Below the pieces are notes generated by a model. The model was not told the origin of the DNA. It worked only from the letters and a program-made list of their open reading frames with translations, and ran no database searches. From Chrysogorgia sp. JL179-B06 (lineage: Eukaryota; Cnidaria; Anthozoa; Scleralcyonacea; Chrysogorgiidae), in NCBI GenBank assembly GCA_035772405.1, contig JAYKKM010000504.1:2561001-2625000 (forward strand): a stretch of 64,000 bases of DNA, in the 5' to 3' direction. A program made the translations under genes and the position numbers. Shown here in pieces: positions 57,440 through 64,000 of this stretch (the first letter of the stretch is position 1; each line of letters begins with the position of its first letter).

Positions 57440-59215
57440 AGTATCGTCTTTCGTGACATTTGAAATAGTACGTTTGTTCTTCTTTTATCTCATAATGTGC
57501 GGTGATAATTGTAAAAGTGAAAGGTATTTGGAACTTTTCATACTTTTTAGTAGATAAAATGATAACACGCGTGATTTCAAAGACGATTTTGATAGGAAGT
57601 TAATTGTCTCTGTTTATGCTGTTTCAAAGGTAAATTGTTGACAGGAAATTAGTTGTTTTGTCTATTATATATTCTGATGATCTGTCGAACATCGGTAGAT
57701 ATCTCAAAATTGGTACTTTTATGGAAGATTGTTTTCTTTGCCCATGCTTTACATGATGACTTGAGTGAAAAAATGTTTCACACGTTTAATCATGCGAATT
57801 TGTTATTTTATGATCTGGTTTTAGTGAAATCAGGTTATGCGTTATTGCACATTCCATGTGTTCATTTCACACATGCTGTGACTTTTCTTTATTTAGCTGT
57901 TATTATTAAAATGAATGGTGATTATGAGAGAGAGAGATCCTATACAGGATAACTTATCTGCACAGTCATTCGTACTGTTGTATGATCGTTTAACTTGAGC
58001 TCGTAATTTAGATATCAGTCGATACGAAATTATAGAAGAAATGGTCTCCGTTGAGAAAGTACTCGTGCTTTTGTGGCGATGGCTTGAAACGATTTATGTA
58101 AAACTGGACGTGGTTTTGTTAAGTGTGATGCAGAAACATGTCCTCTGTTTGCTCCTGAGGAAAAGCATACGGAGCTGTTTGACGTATACGATTCAAACCA
58201 AACAACTTGCCAATCTGTGACTGCGAGCAGGTTATAAATTTATGGGTTTCTCATTCTTCTTCGACTCCAGGCAGACCATATTTCCGTTGTCAAGATAATG
58301 ATCCCGATAACAAATAAAATTATTTTGCATGGGCTGAATGGGACGGAGAGAAGAAGAAGAAAAGGAGAAGATAAAGAAAGAAAGGAGAAGAAGTAAGATC
58401 TAAAGAGAGTTATGAAGGAGCTAAAAACGGCGCAGGGAAGCCTAAGAAGACAGGACGGTTTAAACTATTTAAATCTGACGATGAACAGTGATCGACATGT
58501 ATATACAGGTTTTATACTAATTGACATTTTTCTGGTTTAACAGTCTCCTGTTGATTTGTATTGTTTTTCTCTCTTACTATTTTAATGTAAATAAAACCAG
58601 TTTGTCCAGCTTAATGATCCTGTTGAACGATAGATTATAAAAATGCACCGGATTGAAGTTTGATTTCATAAAGTCCATTATTTGTACGGTTGTATATACA
58701 TTCTCTCAATTTCCAAAGTTTTTTTTTTTCAAAGTTACATTTCTCTATCGACATGAATTTCGCAAGTGATAATGCCATTGCTATTGAACGTCTTCACTTA
58801 AAGGCCATCAGGAAGAACAAAAAAGCTACTAGGCTTTTGAAATGTCGAGAAAGAGATAAGAAAGAGTCAGCCGAATATGACGAAGGTTTTATCGTTGCAG
58901 AAAAGGTCTAATAGACTATTGTAGTATTGAAGCGAGGTATAAAATATCTTGACCAACGCGAAGCTTTGATAAGGTCCAAGGCAGAACCAAAAAGGCCCGT
59001 GGAGACCGCATGCAGTGTCCTTTAACGATGGACCATCCTTATACGATGGACCATCCGAAAGAGGGAGCGAGTTTTGAAGTTAAAGATATTCTGACTGAAA
59101 AGTGCTCCTATGCAACGAACATGTACAGACCAATCCTTCACCGTTGACGGGTAGCCGTCAGACAGCCGTCAGACAGCCGACCGGGTCCGGTCGGTAAATC
59201 TCTTTATAAAGTTTT
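57440..59215. other. Unassigned part of the Polinton-like region
   Basis: Short + frames: 57653-57952 (hydrophobic, no domain), 58320-58480 (a basic stretch, AWAEWDGEKKKKRRR) and 58754-58911, a highly charged 52-codon frame (MNFASDNAIAIERLHLKAIR ...). None is recognised. Same strand and spacing as the polymerase fragment suggest one decayed element. Confidence 0.35.
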
Positions 59216-60125
59216 AGGTTACGCTAAAGATACTTTAGTTAAAAAATCTATAATTACTATTAGAAATTAGGATAAATTATGTTGTGGGAGGGCTTTAACT
59301 GTGGGACAAGCATTAGCGGATTATCTAAAGTTAAAACAAATTAGAGATGGTCAGTTTATCCAGAAAAAGTTAGCAGTAGATTTGTATAAGTCTAGTCCAA
59401 TTGTGGTTTGAGGAAGGTGTCAAAGTTCCAAGGGTCTTGATGGATTACCAGATTATAGTTATTGAGAAATATTAGAGAAAAACTATGGCATTTACGAAGG
59501 CCCACGGGATCGGACAATCGTTTTGTACAAAAAAGGTGATCATCTCAATGTTATTAATCTGAAGATACTCCCAGCTTTTCATGGTCAACGTTTTTATTGT
59601 GAGAAAAGTGTTTATATTCTAATTACCGTACATATCCTTGTAACGATACATGCCACACTTTCTTATGCAAAAAATGTAGTTGGGTTACATCTGAAAAACG
59701 TGTATGTGTTAATTGTTTCAAATTTTGTCGCTCTTCTGCATGTTTTGATAATTACAAAAATCACGCACGTCTAACGGGGTTGACCTTGCAAAAATGCAAC
59801 ACGTCGTTTAGATGTCAATCGTGTTCAGTCACTGTTGACCGAAAACGACAATTATGCGCCATCTGACCATTTGTGTTACATGCAACCTGAACCACAAGAC
59901 ACCCAGTGACAAATTAATATTTTACGACTTTAAGACGGATTTCAAGAGGGACTCGACATGGGAGCATATGTTAAATTTGTTATTGCTCAGTATGCCGATG
60001 GTACTGAATTTGTCTTCAAGCGGTACGGTGCTTTGAATGAATATTGTCTTTTTCTATTTTCAATGGAACATACGGGATTTACAGCCATTGCCCATAATGC
60101 AAAAGGTTTTGATGCGGTTTTAATT
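59215..60125 (+). pseudogene. Polinton/Maverick family-B DNA polymerase, N-terminal fragment
   Basis: Broken + frames read, in order: LCCGRALTVGQALADY and FIQKKLAVDLY; GIYEGPRDRTIVLYKKGDH and LPAFHGQRFYCEK; a cysteine-rich segment (CNDTCHTFLCKKC, CVNCFKFCRSSACF, CQSC); HLCYM; the exonuclease I region (FYDFKTDF, with the expected DFE reading DFK); and an ExoII-like FTAIAHNAKGFDAVL. This order is that of protein-primed polymerases of Polintons. Stops and frameshifts occur near 59410, 59465, 59585 and 59865, and the palm domain is absent. It ends beside an adaptor exon at 60180. Confidence 0.6.
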
Positions 60126-60179
60126 TAATTTAAATTTAATTTAAGAGGTGGCTAATTGAAAACAGGCCAAAAAACGTAC

Positions 60180-60303
60180 CTGATTTTCTGTCTGTCTTTC
60201 TTGGTAATGTAGGGTATGCAGTAGGACTTTCAATCAGTACACCATAACGCTTTCTCTGCGATAGCTTCGGCGATCTTGACGGTTCAGAACGAACATCTAC
60301 AGG
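60180..60303 (-). CDS. SKT/SRCIN1-like gene, basic linker exon
   Basis: A 124-bp exon has a clear minus acceptor (TTCGCTTTTCCAG) and donor TCAG|GTACGT. It enters in phase 0 (fits 62593) and leaves in phase 1 (fits 52314). The peptide VRSEPSRSPKLSQRKRYGVL is basic and serine-rich and leads, with PTLPRKTDRKS, into the AIP3-like domain. Confidence 0.65.
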
Positions 60304-60374
60304 CTGGAAAAGCGAAGACTGTAATGACCAAAAGCTATACATTATGGCAGTTAGAAGGAATAGATATAGTTCTC

Positions 60375-60885
60375 TTAAAGGGACACTCCGGCCCAAATAC
60401 AAATGCAGTTCATATGAAAGATCTTACTGACTTTAGTTTATTTCCAAAGTTTCAGCATTCCTATCAATTTAGTTAAGAAGATATTGCTAGTTGAAGTTGA
60501 AAATTTGTGGATTTTGACGCCATATTGGTTTTGAAAATATGACGTCATTGAGTGATTCTTTATCGTCAGTGGAGTTGTTTTGATGGCGATCACATAGTGA
60601 TAGTTATTGTGAATGGTCTTTGGACGAAAATTAGTCGAAATAAACTATTTAGTTCATCATGCAGGAAAGTAGAGGAGCTTCTTAGGCATAATACGAGATC
60701 ACGTCACTCAGTGACGTCATATTTGAGAAACAAAATGGCGTCGAAATTGGACAAACTCTACAACTTCAACTAGCCACATCTTCTTAACTAAATTGATAGG
60801 AATGCTGAAACTTTGGAAATCAACTAAAGTCAGTAAGATCTTTCATATGAACTGCATTTGTATTTGGGCCGGAGTGTCCCTTTAA
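60375..60885. mobile_element. TTAA-flanked foldback element (AGGGACACTCC family)
   Basis: TTAA at 60375-60378 and 60882-60885 bracket inverted ends AGGGACACTCCGGCCCAAAT. The arms match for about 130 bp (CAGTTCATATGAAAGATCTT and mirror), and inner words TGACGTCATTGAGTGA / TCACTCAGTGACGTCA continue the symmetry. Non-coding. Confidence 0.85.
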
Positions 60886-60934
60886 AGTTCAGTTTTAAAA
60901 TGCCAAAACTGCCAAAATAGTGTGTAGGAGGTCC

Positions 60935-60995
60935 AACGTTTCGAGCAATGAAGGTCCTTCGTCTGACACTATTTCGGCAGTACAACAACCTTTTA
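60935..60995 (-). ncRNA. Degenerate hammerhead-like motif with shared repeat
   Basis: The minus strand has CAGACGAAGGACC, then GCTCGAAACGTT. The core box is altered (U to A). The adjacent ATTTCGGCAGTAC word links it to the repeat at 573-597. Confidence 0.35.
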
Positions 60996-61189
60996 GAGTA
61001 AAAAAATTAAATATTCGACTCCAGATGATGAATTTTTGTTTGTTTGATAATAAACAAGAGTAGCTTTGGATGCAAAGTTAAATAGTCATTTATTTATTTG
61101 AAATTTTCGAATTTGATCGTGCGCTTTGGCATAAGCTAGTAGCTACATTGTAAGATCCGATCCAAAAATAATTTCGGGCGGTTTAAGAT

Positions 61190-61740
61190 TCTACTCAACA
61201 TTCACCTTTCCCATCTCCCTAGCTACCCTCTTTTTTTCTTCCGCATTCTTCCTTTCTCCTCCCAGGCACCATATCACCATCGGCACGATTTCGACCCGGA
61301 ATCCTGGATGCCTCTCTCAAGATTCAGTTGCTGGTACTTCTGCAATTTATTTCTCCTTTTCACTTAGATATTTGCCTCTAAAGGACACACCATATTTGTG
61401 GACTATCCATATTTTATGCCCCTCCATGTCCTCTAAAGTAAGATCAGGTCTTCGCGCGGTTGTGTTTTTTCTCATCCAATACTATATTATAGAAGTCCCA
61501 AAGCAGCTTCTTAACCGGCCTCCCCATAACTGTTACTAATTATCCCAAAATTTCTCCAAAGATTTATACCAGACTGTGCTATCCTATATGTAACCCAACC
61601 TGTTTTTACCATTACCATCAACGCATTGTTGTTCCTTCTCTCAGATATTCATTACCCGCGGGAACCTTGCATTCAGCTAGCAGATCGCGCACCGTATCCA
61701 ACCTGCACTTCCCTGATCTCACAATTGTAATACCCTTCAT
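61190..61740 (-). pseudogene. RLE-type non-LTR retroelement fragment, decayed
   Basis: The minus strand has, with several frame breaks, GKCRLDTVRDLLAECKVPAG, then LLWDFYNIVLDEKKHNRA, EDMEGHKIWIV and GFRVEIVPMVIWCLGG. The WDF..., IWIV and V(I)P.VIGCLGG pattern resembles restriction-like endonuclease ends of R2/R4/NeSL-like elements and is similar in plan to the fragment at 35773-36190. Confidence 0.45.
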
Positions 61741-62339
61741 GCCTAGCTATCTTTTTCGTATTTATTAACGTTGTTGTACTATTTTTGTTGTATTATTGTT
61801 GTAATGGAACCGCAGTAATTGGCGATTGCTGTTGCAGTTTTACAAGCCTTGCAATGAATATAGGATCTTTTTATATTTAAATTTCACTACATAAACCACA
61901 TAATCAAGGCGAAGTTAAACTAGGAATACGAATCCGCAATAATCCCCTCGCCCGCCTTTTCTACCCCCCTCCCCCCTACGGGAATTTCTCCATCCATGGT
62001 GCCCAGACCACGCACGCCGTGGCCGTGTATTTCTGTTTTGCAAAAATTCACAATTTCCAAAAGCCCGTTTCGTCGAAGAAATGTTTGAACGTTATCTCGG
62101 TCAATATTTAACCGATTTAAACTCTGAAAACAGATTTGGAATTAGCGAGTCAAAATACATCACATATGTGTCTACTATATTACGAGAACGTGAATACCCT
62201 TTGTAAAAATGGTTTATGTACTTAGAAATTAGTCGGCTTTGTCGGCTATGATAAGCCGGTCACTTCGTCGTATATTATTTTGAATATCTCGATCAATATA
62301 TAACCGTTTTCAATTCTGAAAACAGATTTGGATTTGTAT

Positions 62340-62480
62340 TAATATATACACTGCTGTACTGCGAATGTTGGAGAGAATGTTTACACATGAAAAGAACAGG
62401 AGAGAAGGTTATAGAAGGTTACAGGTTTGATCCCGGAAACATTTTTTGAGGATTTGAGCTTGACGATCGTCCAAATCGGC
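62340..62480. repeat. Dispersed repeat related to 46240 and 50145
   Basis: ACACTGCTGTACTGCGAATG, GTTGGAGAG and GCTTGACGATCGTCC are shared with those copies, but here one arm is degraded. Confidence 0.6.
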
Positions 62481-62592
62481 TGTAAAAATTATATTGTTTT
62501 TAATTTTTCTCCGGCCAAACCAATTTAATTAGCAGATATTTTAAACATTTTCACATAACTTGGCCAAATAGTCCATCTTCCCATAAACTCAC

Positions 62593-62873
62593 CCTGTGGT
62601 CGCGTTGTTGCCAGTCTTCCAAGTCCTCTTTAAAGCGGCTCTTTAACATATGAACCACTTGGTTTCGGGTCAACTGTTGCGGTTGTGTTTTCAACTTGAC
62701 ATTTTGCTTTTCGTTTTTAACGTCGGCATTCTCTTGTACGTGACGGTCACCTGAATCTTCCTGACTTTTCTTTCGTTGTGGAATGGCTGCATCAACTATT
62801 ACACTGTCGCTGTACACAGTTTTTTGAAAACAAATAGTTTTTGATGGTGGATTGGTTAATTCTTCGTTGTTTC
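62593..62873 (-). CDS. Candidate upstream exon of the SKT/SRCIN1-like gene
   Basis: A 281-bp minus exon follows acceptor TTGCTCATGCATGGCCAG and ends at a consensus donor AGG|GTGAGT. It enters in phase 1 and leaves in phase 0, as the exon at 60303 requires. The peptide is hydrophilic and charged (AIPQRKKSQEDSGDRHVQEN) and ends in a helical piece, QLTRNQVVHMLKSRFKEDLE. No domain is recognised. The link to the rest rests on phase, strand and order. The start codon and promoter lie beyond 62873. Confidence 0.5.
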
Positions 62874-62879
62874 CTGGCC

Positions 62880-64000
62880 ATGCATGAGCAAGACAAAATA
62901 TAAGAAATCAAAATATAAGAAATTCAACTTAAATGACATTGGCAACACTAAAAATAAGTACCATTTATGTGTAAAAAAAGTATAATGTGACTTAAATATA
63001 GACGAAACATGGCAGTCTGAAGTTGTAAAAATGCTCATAATGCGTATTAAAGGTAACTGAATCATCTAGAAATTACCCTTTGAGACGCCATTTTTACATT
63101 TGAGACTAATTATAAAATAACCGAAAGTAAATGAGCGACAACACGCTGTCTGATTGGTTACTGAGATCAAAAACCGTGTCATTATAACTCAACAAGACGC
63201 CCGCGAGGCGTTAACTCGGGCTACTTTAGCCTGTACAGGCTAGGGCTATACTTTGGCATATTGAAGACTATGATGCAACAACTAAACAGCTTGAAGAAAC
63301 CAATATTTTGAACCAGAAACATATTTATAATTTGAGCATGCTCTCCTCATTTAGGGACCGGTCATTATTTATGGATATACTGGGTTAATAGGTAAGATTG
63401 ACCCCGGGTCATGAAATATTTTGCCCTCATTTCTAGGGGCTATGAAATTTTTTTGTTCATTAAGTGTAACACACAATAAGAAGTATAACGCACAATAAAA
63501 AGTGTAACACACAATAAGATGAGCACAAGCACACATAAAAAGACAAAGTGTTTGTGTTTTTAGTGAGACAGATTGAAAAAAACAAAAGCATAAATTTTCT
63601 TCTTACAGTAGTATTTCTGTTCACGTGTGAAACAGAATTTTAAAAGTTCTGAGACGAGACTGCCTCACCAGTGTGGAAATGCACCAGCCATGCAACTTTC
63701 AAAACAACAACATGCATTTCCATATTTCATATCGGATTTGCCCATGATCTCACAAGGATCAACCAGGTATTAAATTCACCAATTATGCTTGTTTGGACAG
63801 GCTTCGAATATTTTATTCCCTGATAGAGTGGGTCAAGCAAATATTTGAATTAATAGTTTAAATTTAAAATATTCATCCAACCCAGTAAACCCTATAAATA
63901 ATGACCATGCAGTCCCTTAGCATTGGACAATTGACAAATTACTGTGATGTCATGGTTAGCGAGCAAACTCAGATACCGATTCAGCTTGCCTCCATGTAAT
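62880..64000. other. Non-coding stretch
   Basis: It holds a diverged AAATGACATTGGCAAC end near 62932 and a 17-18-bp tandem (GTGTAACACACAATAAGAA-like) at 63464-63520. No coding region is supported. Confidence 0.5.
63464..63520. repeat. Short tandem repeat, ~18-bp unit
   Basis: Three to four copies of GTGTAACACACAATAAGA with small changes. Confidence 0.8.

Overview
The window is AT-rich animal DNA, with spliced host genes, long introns and very dense transposon remnants. The mix of BEL/Pao and Ty3/gypsy LTR elements, Penelope-like GIY-YIG elements, hammerhead-like motifs, Polinton and restriction-like-endonuclease (RLE) non-LTR fragments suits an early-branching metazoan, most likely an anthozoan cnidarian. 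That placement is inference; no marker gene proves it.

Two host genes appear to converge. On the + strand, three phase-compatible exons (7282-7521, 9721-9996, 20461-20689) encode a type-I TGF-beta/activin-receptor-like ectodomain, a fibronectin type III domain and a type-II-receptor-like cysteine-rich ectodomain that ends in a stop codon. No transmembrane or kinase exon is visible. On the - strand, twelve exons from about 62873 down to 22931 build a cytoskeletal adaptor resembling the SKT (KIAA1217) / SRCIN1 (p140Cap) family: an AIP3-like N-terminal domain, serine-rich linkers, a coiled-coil C-terminal region and a short last exon with a KVRF motif. Ten of the eleven exon junctions keep phase; one (49521 to 48227) is unresolved.

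Layout. 1-7280: hAT-like, Tigger-like and TTAA-flanked miniature elements. 7282-9996: receptor-like and FN3 exons with a minisatellite between them. 10510-11170: a TTAA foldback. 12258-17714: a 5'-truncated BEL/Pao element interrupted by a 1.65-kb TTAA element. 20461-22996: the ends of the two convergent genes. 24180-25172: a 1-kb inverted repeat. 26444-33797: long TA tracts holding a 1.14-kb Penelope palindrome, a hammerhead-like palindrome, a full-length gypsy element with 121-bp LTRs and another Penelope fragment. 34216-37155: a TTAA foldback and RLE non-LTR fragments in TAA repeats. 37864-52314: most adaptor exons, with many foldbacks in the introns. 52910-54770: related foldbacks, one carrying a Crypton-like fragment. 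55040-60125: Polinton/Maverick remnants with a non-LTR fragment inside. 60180-62873: the first adaptor exons seen here.

The most unusual things are the receptor-ectodomain/FN3 exon combination, the run of TTAA-flanked foldback families, and the repeated hammerhead-like motifs, two of them in near-perfect head-to-head palindromes.
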